A stretch of 7,694 nt of DNA from positions 1 to 7,694 of the forward strand of contig CAMCEP010000128.1 in NCBI GenBank assembly GCA_945873675.1, in the 5' to 3' direction. The DNA is from Asaia bogorensis (lineage in GTDB: Bacteria > Pseudomonadota > Alphaproteobacteria > Acetobacterales > Acetobacteraceae). How positions within the stretch are numbered: position 1 is the stretch's first letter; each line of letters opens with the position of its first letter. A model generated the notes under the pieces. The model saw nothing but the letters and a program-made list of their open reading frames with translations. It searched no databases and was not told where the DNA came from. This document shows positions 1-5,923 of this stretch, one piece after another. The position numbers and the translations under genes were made by a program.

Positions 1-483
1 CTTGCCCTCATCATAACATGAACGCGGCCCGATCGGATTCACATTGCCCCAATATTCCTCAGGTTGAGGGTGCACATTGGGGTCACCGTAAACCTCACTG
101 GTGGAAGCTTGCAGGATACGCGCCTTCAAGCGCTTGGCGAGCCCCAGCATATTGATCGCACCGTGCACGCTGGTCTTCAGCGTCTGCACCGGGTCATGCT
201 GGTAATGGATGGGCGATGCCGGGCAGGCAAGATTGTAGATCTCATCTACTTCGACATAAAGCGGGAAGGTCACGTCATGGCGGATCAGTTCGAAGTAAGG
301 GTGATCCAGCAGCTTTTCGATATTGGCCTTGTTGCCGGTGAAGAAATTATCGGCGCAGAGCACCTCATGCCCTGCGGCCAATAACGCATCGCACAAATGG
401 CTGCCGACAAAGCCGGCGCCACCCGTGACGAGGATGCGCTTGCGCGCGTGGTATTCGCGTTTGGTTTCGTTCTTGTTGTCCAT
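1..483 (-). CDS. UDP-glucuronate decarboxylase (UDP-xylose synthase), N-terminal part, runs off the left edge
   Basis: This is an extended short-chain dehydrogenase/reductase expected to convert UDP-glucuronate to UDP-xylose with tightly bound NAD+, in the cytoplasm, supplying xylose for surface polysaccharide. The 161 visible codons contain the Rossmann motif TGGAGFVGSHL (residues 20-30), Asp45 at the position that normally binds the NAD ribose, NLACPASPIHYQ (84-95), which is a signature of this family, STSEVYGDP (127-135) with the Glu (130) typical of the decarboxylases, and the YxxxK pair Tyr157/Lys161 at the very edge of the window. A dTDP-glucose 4,6-dehydratase would usually show TDE in place of TSE and lack ACPASP. 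The ATG shares one base with the stop of the gene upstream (TAATG). Its own ribosome site is weak (GGGG), which fits translational coupling. About half of a roughly 315-residue protein is missing. The ATG lies about 16 codons before the Rossmann strand, giving a slightly extended, charged N-terminus. Confidence 0.93.
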   Translation of the reverse strand, partial: MDNKNETKREYHARKRILVTGGAGFVGSHLCDALLAAGHEVLCADNFFTGNKANIEKLLDHPYFELIRHDVTFPLYVEVDEIYNLACPASPIHYQHDPVQTLKTSVHGAINMLGLAKRLKARILQASTSEVYGDPNVHPQPEEYWGNVNPIGPRSCYDEGK

Positions 484-2321
484 TATCGCCCCACTGCATA
501 ACCCTGCATGCCGCGCGGATTTGCCCCGGCATGGATGGAACCATTGGCCTCAAGCCGAGCGCCAGTCAGCCGCCCTTCGGACCAATCACCGCCCGCTTCC
601 GCCTGATGCCCGCGCGCATTGAGCGCTGACAATACTTCCGGCGCATAGCGGCCTTCAATCACCAGCTTGCCCGGCTTCGCACCGCGCGGCCAGAAGCTGC
701 TGATCCAATGCTCCGAATGGAAGGAAGGCGCATCAATCGCTTCCTGGATATTCATGCCCTGATGCAGCATCCGCAGCAGCATGATGGACTGCCATTGATC
801 CTGCTGCTCTCCACCTGGTGTGCCGAAGCTCATCCAGGGCTTGCCATCGCGCAGCACCAGCGCGGGGGAAAGCGTGGTGCGCGGGCGTTTGCCTGGCTGC
901 AAGCCATTGGGCAGGGTTTCATCCAGCCAGAACATCTGGCAGCGCGTACCAAGGCAGAAGCCAAGCTCAGGAATGGCAGGCGAGGATTGCAGCCAGCCTG
1001 CAGATGGTGTCGCGCTCACCATATTCCCGGCGGCGTCAATCACATCCACATGGCAGGTATCACCCCCCGCCGCACCAAGACGAGATACCGTGGGCTCACC
1101 ACTGCCGGCAGCGGCGGCCATTTCCTGCGCGCGACGGATGGCGGCGGCGTAGTCCGTGCGCGGCACGCGGCCATCCGGTGAACCCGGGCGGAATTCCATG
1201 CTGGCGGTGGCGCCAATCAACGCGCGGCGCGCGGCGTTATAGGCGGGTGAAAGCAAGGTCTCCATCGGCACATCAACGAAATTCGGGTCGCCGTAAAAGG
1301 CTTCACGATCCGCAAAGGCCAGCTTCATCGCTTCTGCCACCAGATGGATGAAGTCCGGCCCCATCGGGTCCATCGCCGCAATGTCATCGCCCGCCATCAA
1401 GGCAAGGGTTTGCAGCATGGCCGGCCCTTGGCTCCAGGGGCCGCATTTCAGCACGCGATGGCCGTGGTAATCCAAGCCAAGCGGTTCTTCGATGCCGGCT
1501 GACCAATTCGCAAGGTCCTGCCCATTCAGCACAGCGCGGTGGCGGCGGCCGGAGGTATCCATCGCTTCCGTCACGCGGCAGAAACGATCAATGGCTTCCG
1601 CCACAAAGCCGCGATACCAGGCACGCCGCGCGGCCTCAATTTGCGCAACGCGATCCCCGCCGGCGGCCTCCGCCTCGCGCACTACGCGTTCATAGGTATC
1701 GGCGAGGGTTGGGTTGGCATAAAGCCCGCCGGGTGCCGGCCCGCCATTACGCAACCACAGCGCGGCAGAGGTTTTCCATTCCGCCTCAAACAAGGGGCGC
1801 ACCGAATCAATCGTGGCACGTACGCGCGGCACCATGGGCGCGCCATGCCGCGCATAGCCAATGGCATAGGCAAGGATATCGCGCGGCTTCCAGGTGCCGT
1901 GGTCCCGCAGCATTAGCATCCATGCGTCAAAGGCGCCGGGGATGGGTGCCGCCAGCATGCCGGTGCCGGGCATGATTTCGTGGCCCAGGTTTTTCATGAG
2001 CGCGACATTCAAACCGGCAGGGGCGGGGCCTTGGCCGCAAATCGCCTGTTGCTGACCGGTGCGCGCGCTATGGAGCAGAATGGGGCAATCGCCCCCTGGG
2101 CCGTTCAAATGCGGTTCTACGATTTGCAGCGTGAAGCCGGCGGCAGCCGCGGCATCAAAAGCATTGCCGCCGCGTTCTAGCACCGCCATGCCGACCTGGG
2201 AGGCTATCCAATGCGTGGAAGCCACCGCCCCGAAGGTGCCGATGATTTCAGGCCGCGTTGTGAAGGCGCGTGCCCCTTCCTTTGCCGGAAAGCCGATGGA
2301 GGCAAGGGTAGTTTGGGACAT
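483..2321 (-). CDS. Gamma-glutamyltranspeptidase-family Ntn hydrolase (GGT-like)
   Basis: A 612-residue member of the gamma-glutamyltransferase family, enzymes made as one chain that cut themselves to expose an N-terminal Thr. Visible signatures are GGNAFDAAAA (51-60), NGPGGD (73-78), GDTCHVDVID (420-429) with Thr422 aligning with the catalytic Thr391 of E. coli GGT, PGKRPRTTLSPALV (476-489) and GTPGG (500-504). Cleavage would fall between Asp421 and Thr422, giving a large subunit of about 421 and a small one of about 191 residues. No signal peptide is apparent, so a cytoplasmic location is likely, unlike classical periplasmic GGT. The position of the gamma-glutamyl-binding Arg (R114 in E. 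coli, in REMAP) reads GQGPAP here, with Gln97 in place of Arg, so the substrate may not be glutathione; an acylase or other amide hydrolase is possible. The start has only a poor ribosome site. The gene lies behind a hairpin-rich leader and overlaps the UDP-glucuronate decarboxylase start by one base. Confidence 0.92.
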   Translation of the reverse strand: MSQTTLASIGFPAKEGARAFTTRPEIIGTFGAVASTHWIASQVGMAVLERGGNAFDAAAAAGFTLQIVEPHLNGPGGDCPILLHSARTGQQQAICGQGPAPAGLNVALMKNLGHEIMPGTGMLAAPIPGAFDAWMLMLRDHGTWKPRDILAYAIGYARHGAPMVPRVRATIDSVRPLFEAEWKTSAALWLRNGGPAPGGLYANPTLADTYERVVREAEAAGGDRVAQIEAARRAWYRGFVAEAIDRFCRVTEAMDTSGRRHRAVLNGQDLANWSAGIEEPLGLDYHGHRVLKCGPWSQGPAMLQTLALMAGDDIAAMDPMGPDFIHLVAEAMKLAFADREAFYGDPNFVDVPMETLLSPAYNAARRALIGATASMEFRPGSPDGRVPRTDYAAAIRRAQEMAAAAGSGEPTVSRLGAAGGDTCHVDVIDAAGNMVSATPSAGWLQSSPAIPELGFCLGTRCQMFWLDETLPNGLQPGKRPRTTLSPALVLRDGKPWMSFGTPGGEQQDQWQSIMLLRMLHQGMNIQEAIDAPSFHSEHWISSFWPRGAKPGKLVIEGRYAPEVLSALNARGHQAEAGGDWSEGRLTGARLEANGSIHAGANPRGMQGYAVGR

Positions 2322-2344
2322 GGGCGCTGTTGTTCCGTCTTTCC

Positions 2345-2368
2345 GCCGGGCGCGTGATGCCGCCCGGC
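2345..2368 (-). repeat. Inverted repeat (hairpin 3) just upstream of the GGT-like gene
   Basis: Perfect 8-bp arms GCCGGGCG (2345-2352) and CGCCCGGC (2361-2368) flank an 8-base loop. The stem is entirely G/C and ends 23 bases before the GGT-like ATG, so in the transcript it would sit directly before the ribosome-binding zone (GGAAAGACGGAAC). No U-run follows on the minus strand, so it is a poor terminator in that direction. A role in translation or mRNA stability is possible but inferred. Confidence 0.55.
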
Positions 2369-2374
2369 AATGCT

Positions 2375-2402
2375 TTTCTAGGCGAAATGGTCACAAAGAC
2401 AA
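2375..2402 (-). promoter_or_regulatory. Possible sigma-70-type promoter for the GGT-like gene
   Basis: On the minus strand TTGTCT (2402-2397) and TAGAAA (2380-2375) are separated by 16 bases, each matching four of six consensus positions. The pair lies between hairpins 2 and 3, about 55 bases before the GGT-like ATG. If used, transcription would start near hairpin 3. This is a weak match made by eye. Confidence 0.22.
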
Positions 2403-2450
2403 AATTTGGTGCGCGAACCGTTCACCCTCGTTCATCTCGCGCGCACCAAA
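2394..2450 (-). terminator. Long inverted repeat with T-rich flank, candidate terminator (hairpin 2)
   Basis: Perfect 11-bp arms TTTGGTGCGCG (2405-2415) and CGCGCACCAAA (2440-2450) flank a 24-base loop. Read on the minus strand, the second arm is followed by a T-rich run (ATTTTGTCTTTG), as expected of an intrinsic terminator ending the transporter/CMD transcript. The loop is long for a classic terminator and holds a short direct repeat (TGAACG twice), so an attenuator or protein-binding site is also possible. Confidence 0.4.
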
Positions 2451-2463
2451 AACTTGTTTGATC

Positions 2464-2506
2464 GCATTTTCCGAGTCGCCAAGTTTGCCACTTGGCTTGA
2501 AAATGC
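2464..2506 (-). repeat. Two-tier inverted repeat abutting the CMD-like stop codon (hairpin 1)
   Basis: The outer arms GCATTTTC (2464-2471) and GAAAATGC (2499-2506) pair over 8 bp. Inside them GCCAAGT (2478-2484) and ACTTGGC (2490-2496) pair over 7 bp around a 5-base loop, with an internal bulge of 2 against 6 bases. The structure begins at the first base after the CMD-like stop codon. No T-run follows on the minus strand, so it looks more like an RNA-stabilising or processing stem than a terminator. Confidence 0.6.
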
Positions 2507-2920
2507 TTAGGCCTCGGCCAGGCCGCCATCGGGTTCCGCGCGCATTTCGGCAAAGACGCCCTTGGCCACGATCATCGCCTCCCGCACCGCAGGCAGGCCG
2601 ATATAGCCGCACAGATGCATCAGCGCTTCGGTGAGTTCATCCTCGGACCAGCCCATGCGCCGCGCCATGCGGAGATGAATAGTCAGTTCCGGCCAGGCAT
2701 GGATGGCGGTATCGGAAATCACGCAAATCAGCGCGCGGGTTTTGAGGTCCAGCCCCGGCCGGGACCAGAGCATGCCGAAGACGGCTTCGCGCGCGTAATC
2801 GCCGAATTTTTCCATGATGGGGTCGTCATAGACGCCCTGGGCCATGGTCTTGACGGTGGATTGACCCATCAGGCGCGTGCGTACCGCATCGCCCTTTTTC
2901 CATAAGTCCGATTTGGCCAT
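2507..2920 (-). CDS. Carboxymuconolactone decarboxylase (CMD)-family protein
   Basis: A 137-residue protein of the CMD/AhpD-like all-helical fold, similar in length to PcaC-type members. The core SRPGLDLKTRALI (53-65), the helix PELTIHLRMARRMGWSEDEL (78-97) and the tail GLPAVREAMIVAKGVFAEM (108-126) match the usual family pattern of an RPGL-L-TR segment, a helix that leads into a G-hydrophobic-EDEL turn, and the FPA-EA---A---F helix. The redox CxxC pair of AhpD is absent (the isolated Cys are 66 and 104), so peroxidase-type disulfide chemistry is unlikely; the true substrate cannot be told. The frame stays open upstream to 3022, but the ATG at 2920 is preferred because AAGGGAGA lies 6 bases before it and the longer form would overlap the transporter gene. 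It follows the transporter on the same strand after a 70-base gap and probably shares its transcript. Confidence 0.88.
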   Translation of the reverse strand: MAKSDLWKKGDAVRTRLMGQSTVKTMAQGVYDDPIMEKFGDYAREAVFGMLWSRPGLDLKTRALICVISDTAIHAWPELTIHLRMARRMGWSEDELTEALMHLCGYIGLPAVREAMIVAKGVFAEMRAEPDGGLAEA

Positions 2921-2926
2921 GCTTTC

Positions 2927-2934
2927 TCTCCCTT
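2927..2934 (-). promoter_or_regulatory. Ribosome binding site that fixes the CMD-like start
   Basis: On the minus strand AAGGGAGA lies 6 bases before the ATG at 2920. It is the best Shine-Dalgarno sequence in the minus-strand cluster and argues for this start over in-frame ATGs at 2947 and 3022. Confidence 0.6.
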
Positions 2935-2935
2935 G

Positions 2936-2954
2936 AGGCTTACTCATCAAGCCT
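2936..2954 (-). repeat. Small inverted repeat directly before the CMD-like ribosome site
   Basis: The 6-bp arms AGGCTT (2936-2941) and AAGCCT (2949-2954) surround a 7-base loop. The stem ends one base short of the AAGGGAGA ribosome site, between the transporter and CMD-like genes. It might affect ribosome access or RNA processing, but could also be chance. Confidence 0.35.
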
Positions 2955-2990
2955 ATCGTGGAAAAGGATCGCCTGGAAACAGCCGATGGC

Positions 2991-3887
2991 TCAGCCCTGC
3001 GTGTTGCGTGCGGCGCGTTCACTCATCAGGCAGGCAAAGACCACAATCGCGCCGCCCGCCAGTGTCCAGGCGCCGGGCCAAAGCTGCCAGATGGCGGCAT
3101 CCAGGATCAGCGCGAAAACCAGGGCGATGAATTCCAGCGGTGCCAGCCGTGCCGCGCGATCAATGCTGAAGGCAATAGCGAGCGCGAGCGTCGCGCCCCC
3201 GGCGAAGAGCCCATTGGCGATCAGCGCCAGCCAATCATAGGCATCGGGCCTAATCCATTCGGCGATGGCGAAGGGCAGAATGGCCAGGAAAAGTGGCCCC
3301 GAAGACCAGAAAATCAGCCGCGCTGCATTCTGTTCTGCGCGCAACATGCGGCTGATCGTCAGAAAACCAGCATAAGTCATGGTACCGAGAAACGCCCAGG
3401 CATAAGCATGCCAAGGGACCGCCGCGGCATGCCTTGATGGTGCCAAGCTTGGAAACATCGCGACCATGACGCCCAGAAACCCGACCGCGGACCAGAGCCA
3501 AACAGCGCGGCCATTCCTTTCCCCCAGTACCATGGCGGCCAGCAGCAAGGTGAAGAAGGGCGCGGTGAAATAGACAAGGTAGCCCTCAGCTAGCGGGATA
3601 TCTCGGAACGCCAGGAAAAACCCGTAAGCCGAACCGGCCATGCAGAGCGCGCGTAGGAGATGCAGCCAAGGCCGCGGTGTGCCAATCGGCCCACCTGCGC
3701 CGCGCCAAACAAGGCGCAATATCCCAAGCAGCACGAGCAGCGCGCCATAGCGGATAAGAAGCACCTGATCCGCGCCATACCGCCCGGCCAGCAACTTCGA
3801 ATTTGCGTCGAGCAGCGCAAAAAGCGCCATGGCCGCAACCAATAGCAGCGGCCCCTTGAAGCTTGTCATGTCATCCCGGACTGGCAT
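2991..3887 (-). CDS. EamA-family (drug/metabolite transporter superfamily) inner-membrane permease
   Basis: A 298-residue, strongly hydrophobic protein with about ten membrane segments in two EamA repeats, the usual length and layout of this family. Repeat 1 covers roughly residues 11-145 and carries PLAEGYLVYFTAPFFTLLLA (98-117) followed by LGER (121-124), the conserved P-A---Y-APFF---LGER pattern. Repeat 2 covers roughly 160-288, with RLAPLEFIALVFALILDA (247-264) as the matching segment and a G-A closing helix; the Glu of the second LGE-type turn is not retained, reading AAIWQLWPG instead. Members export or import small metabolites such as amino acids, but specificity cannot be read from sequence. 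The start is taken at 3887; an in-frame ATG at 3869 is equally possible because neither has a clear ribosome site. It lies 61 bases downstream of the protease gene and 70 bases upstream of the CMD-like gene, all on one strand. Confidence 0.9.
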   Translation of the reverse strand: MPVRDDMTSFKGPLLLVAAMALFALLDANSKLLAGRYGADQVLLIRYGALLVLLGILRLVWRGAGGPIGTPRPWLHLLRALCMAGSAYGFFLAFRDIPLAEGYLVYFTAPFFTLLLAAMVLGERNGRAVWLWSAVGFLGVMVAMFPSLAPSRHAAAVPWHAYAWAFLGTMTYAGFLTISRMLRAEQNAARLIFWSSGPLFLAILPFAIAEWIRPDAYDWLALIANGLFAGGATLALAIAFSIDRAARLAPLEFIALVFALILDAAIWQLWPGAWTLAGGAIVVFACLMSERAARNTQG

Positions 3888-3904
3888 TGTGCCGAAAGGC
3901 TTCT

Positions 3905-3924
3905 CGCCCCGCCATCAGGGGGCG
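3905..3924 (-). terminator. Weak hairpin after the M10 protease gene
   Basis: The arms CGCCCC (3905-3910) and GGGGCG (3919-3924) pair over 6 bp around an 8-base loop, 25 bases beyond the protease stop codon. No T-run follows on the minus strand, so this may slow or protect RNA rather than end transcription. Confidence 0.3.
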
Positions 3925-3948
3925 TCAAGCGCCTGGTTGGTAATCCCG

Positions 3949-5784
3949 CTAAAAGACGAACAGCGCCATGATGTCGGCCAATTCTACGCCACCCAGCAGG
4001 ACCACATCATCGCCATTGCCCGCTTCAATATGATCACCCATGCCATCGGTGATCATCAGATCATCGCCCGCGCCACCGATCAGACTGTCAGCACCCGCGC
4101 CACCCATCAGGCAATCATTTCCCCCCTCGCCATTCAGCGTATCACCGCCAGCATTACCTGACAGAAGATTATCGCCCGTATCGCCAATGAAGAAATCAGC
4201 GCCTAGCCCGCCGGTGGCACCCTCAATGCCGGATAGCGCATCCGTGCCGATACCGCTGCCCGAAGCCGTTCCAGCAGCAAGATTGACAGAAATGGCACCG
4301 ATGGCGCCGCCATAATCAGTGATATCCAAACCCGCGCCACCGATCAGACTGTCAGCACCCGCGCCGCCATCCAGACTGTCATTTGCCGCACCACCATCCA
4401 ACGTATCGGCGCCGATACTGCCCGCAAGCATATTGTCGCCAGCAGTGCCAAGCATGCTGTCCGTGCCATTGCCGCCAATCGCGCCTTCAATGGCAACGCC
4501 CCGCGCGATAGAGATATTATTGTTGATGCCGCCAATAGAAGAAAATGCCTCGGCGTTCAGATTGATGATCTGGTTTGCGCCATAACCCGAAGCGTCCAGG
4601 GTATCTGCCCCGCCAGTGTCATAGATGGTGAAGGCCGGCGCGGTTGTGTAATTTGCGAAATCATACAGCGACCCGGCGCTTGCATTATGGCCGTAAACAT
4701 TATTGCTGGCATTGAAACTTGTATTGGCGCCATAGAGATTATGCGCCGCCAAAATATCGGCAAGGCTTGGTCCCATGACATAGCGATAAGTGCCAAAATT
4801 CGCATCTCCCTGGTCGAAATAAGACATGATGGAATAGGACCAGACATCGTTTTCATAAATATTGTCGACCCCATAGGTCGCGGAACCATTGTAAGGCCCG
4901 CCATGACCAAGGCCGAGCGCGTGGCCGATTTCATGTACGTAGGTTTGAAAAGAATAGCTGTCTATCGTGGTGCCGTAACTCGCGAGCCATTTGGTGCTGA
5001 CATTGATACGCATGGATGTAATGAACCCGCCGCTCCAGCTGCCCGCAGCAAAGGCGCCAGACTCATTATCGTCGAATGGAATATCGCCGCCAGTTTCGAC
5101 TTCCTGAAACACCAGGTTGGTCACATTCGCCCAGGCCTGAAAGGCCGCGCGTGCAAGAGTTTTGCCGGCGCCTGTCAACGCCGTCAGATTATAGGTAATG
5201 ATAGAGTCGCTGCTGGTATCCCAGCGATGGCCGTAGCCGCCCCAATAGCCTTCCGTGAGGAAGGTGGCGATCTGATCAAGCGTATAGGTGGGAAAGGTAG
5301 GCTGCGCGATGGAAAGTCGATAGCCGCCAACATAGTCTTCATTCCAGGCGCCAACATCCAAATAATATCGCCCGCTTGTGGTGGCCGTCCAATTCAGCAG
5401 GGAATTGCGCCCCGGACCGCTATCATCATCCTGACGTATGAGGGAACCATTGGCATCACGAAGATAGATATAGGGATCCTCAAGCGCTTCAAATTCGTCA
5501 GTAGCCAAGCCATCCAGTGTTATTCGGTAGAGCGTGCCTGCCACCAAATCCACACTGTACCAATCATGATCCGCATCTACCTCCAGCACACCAATAAGTG
5601 GCGTACCGACGGCGACTGAAAAACTTGTGCTGGCGTCACCAGGTACATCCACCGTCGTCACCGCTGGCGCAGGCTGAGGCCCTGCGGCAGTCACCGGCTT
5701 CCACGCGTCCTGGCAGGTTGCGCATTGGCAGCCAAAGGTGCTGGCTTCCCCGGATGAGGCGATATTGCAGATGAAACGCGTCAC
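3949..5784 (-). CDS. Serralysin-like M10 metallopeptidase with PPC domain and C-terminal RTX repeats
   Basis: A predicted secreted, Ca- and Zn-dependent protease of about 611 residues (numbered from the GTG at 5784). Domains in order: a Cys-bearing N-terminus (CQCATC near 19-24), a PPC-type beta domain (about 60-160, with DADHDWYSVDL and GRYYLDVGAW), the catalytic domain with HEIGHALGLGH (284-294; zinc ligands His284, His288 and His294, catalytic Glu285) and the Met-turn SIMSY with Met320, then RTX nonapeptides GGxGxDxLx in two blocks (about 437-490 and 525-595). The last residues, DIMALFVF, form a hydrophobic tail typical of type I secretion signals. The zinc motif is followed by Gly-Gly-Pro rather than the usual serralysin Pro. 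The start is uncertain: the frame is open to an ATG at 5934 (661 residues) that overlaps divergent pyrD, and an ATG at 5862 has AAAGG before it. GTG 5784 is preferred because the DNA upstream is AT-rich and codes poorly, but its GGGGGAG sits too close. No type I transporter genes are nearby. Confidence 0.88.
   Translation of the reverse strand: MTRFICNIASSGEASTFGCQCATCQDAWKPVTAAGPQPAPAVTTVDVPGDASTSFSVAVGTPLIGVLEVDADHDWYSVDLVAGTLYRITLDGLATDEFEALEDPYIYLRDANGSLIRQDDDSGPGRNSLLNWTATTSGRYYLDVGAWNEDYVGGYRLSIAQPTFPTYTLDQIATFLTEGYWGGYGHRWDTSSDSIITYNLTALTGAGKTLARAAFQAWANVTNLVFQEVETGGDIPFDDNESGAFAAGSWSGGFITSMRINVSTKWLASYGTTIDSYSFQTYVHEIGHALGLGHGGPYNGSATYGVDNIYENDVWSYSIMSYFDQGDANFGTYRYVMGPSLADILAAHNLYGANTSFNASNNVYGHNASAGSLYDFANYTTAPAFTIYDTGGADTLDASGYGANQIINLNAEAFSSIGGINNNISIARGVAIEGAIGGNGTDSMLGTAGDNMLAGSIGADTLDGGAANDSLDGGAGADSLIGGAGLDITDYGGAIGAISVNLAAGTASGSGIGTDALSGIEGATGGLGADFFIGDTGDNLLSGNAGGDTLNGEGGNDCLMGGAGADSLIGGAGDDLMITDGMGDHIEAGNGDDVVLLGGVELADIMALFVF
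4067..4101 (-). repeat. 35-base direct repeat in the RTX region, copy in the second block
   Basis: This stretch is identical over 35 bases to 4331-4365. The copies start 264 bases apart, exactly 88 codons, so they stay in frame. On the minus strand each encodes AGADSLIGGAG. Identity at the DNA level, including silent positions, suggests recent internal duplication or gene conversion of an RTX unit. Confidence 0.85.
4331..4365 (-). repeat. 35-base direct repeat in the RTX region, copy in the first block
   Basis: Partner of the identical segment at 4067-4101. The flanking repeats are similar in protein sequence but differ in DNA sequence, so the exact match is limited to this unit. Confidence 0.85.
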
Positions 5785-5835
5785 CTCTCCCCCATGAAAC
5801 TTTAGGAACAGGAACAATCTGACAAGATACTGAAA

Positions 5836-5849
5836 TTTGCTCAAGCAAA
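5836..5849. promoter_or_regulatory. Palindromic operator-like site in the divergent region
   Basis: The dyad TTTGCT-CA-AGCAAA has perfect 6-base arms and lies 10 bases upstream of the possible protease -35 box (5825-5820), between the two divergent genes. Its shape fits a dimeric regulator site, but no regulator is encoded in the window and a dyad this short can occur by chance. Confidence 0.3.
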
Positions 5850-5916
5850 AAGAAAGCCTCATCTGGCGCCTTTCGGGCCCACCTTTCAGCCCTTCCCCCA
5901 GGCCACCTTCCAGGGC

Positions 5917-5923
5917 AGAAGGG
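5917..5923 (+). promoter_or_regulatory. pyrD ribosome binding site
   Basis: AGAAGGG lies 4 bases before the ATG at 5928. This supports that start and shows that the longest protease frame (from 5934) would cover the pyrD initiation region. Confidence 0.55.

Noticed and set aside
64..384. A 106-codon plus-strand frame opposite the UDP-glucuronate decarboxylase
   Set aside because: The minus strand encodes a complete run of conserved decarboxylase motifs from the ATG at 483 to the window edge.
2059..2634. A 191-codon plus-strand frame across the GGT-like N-terminus, the hairpin gap and the CMD-like C-terminus
   Set aside because: It overlaps two supported minus-strand genes and the inverted repeats, and its protein is low-complexity and rich in Arg and Pro.
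2921..3022. An N-terminal extension of the CMD-like protein to an ATG at 3022
   Set aside because: It would overlap the transporter's 3' end by 32 bases, adds residues without family similarity and lacks a ribosome site, whereas the ATG at 2920 has AAGGGAGA 6 bases upstream.
3891..3900. GCCGAAAGGC mini-hairpin just before the transporter start
   Set aside because: Only three base pairs around a four-base loop; too short to support as a functional element.
4067..4640. Periodic repeats considered as a possible CRISPR or tandem DNA array
   Set aside because: The period matches in-frame GGxGxDxLx RTX codons of the protease, and there are no uniform repeats with unique spacers.
4687..5619. A 310-codon plus-strand open frame opposite the M10 protease gene
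   Set aside because: The minus strand carries intact zinc-site, Met-turn and PPC sequence here, while the plus-strand translation shows no recognisable domain. It is a shadow frame.
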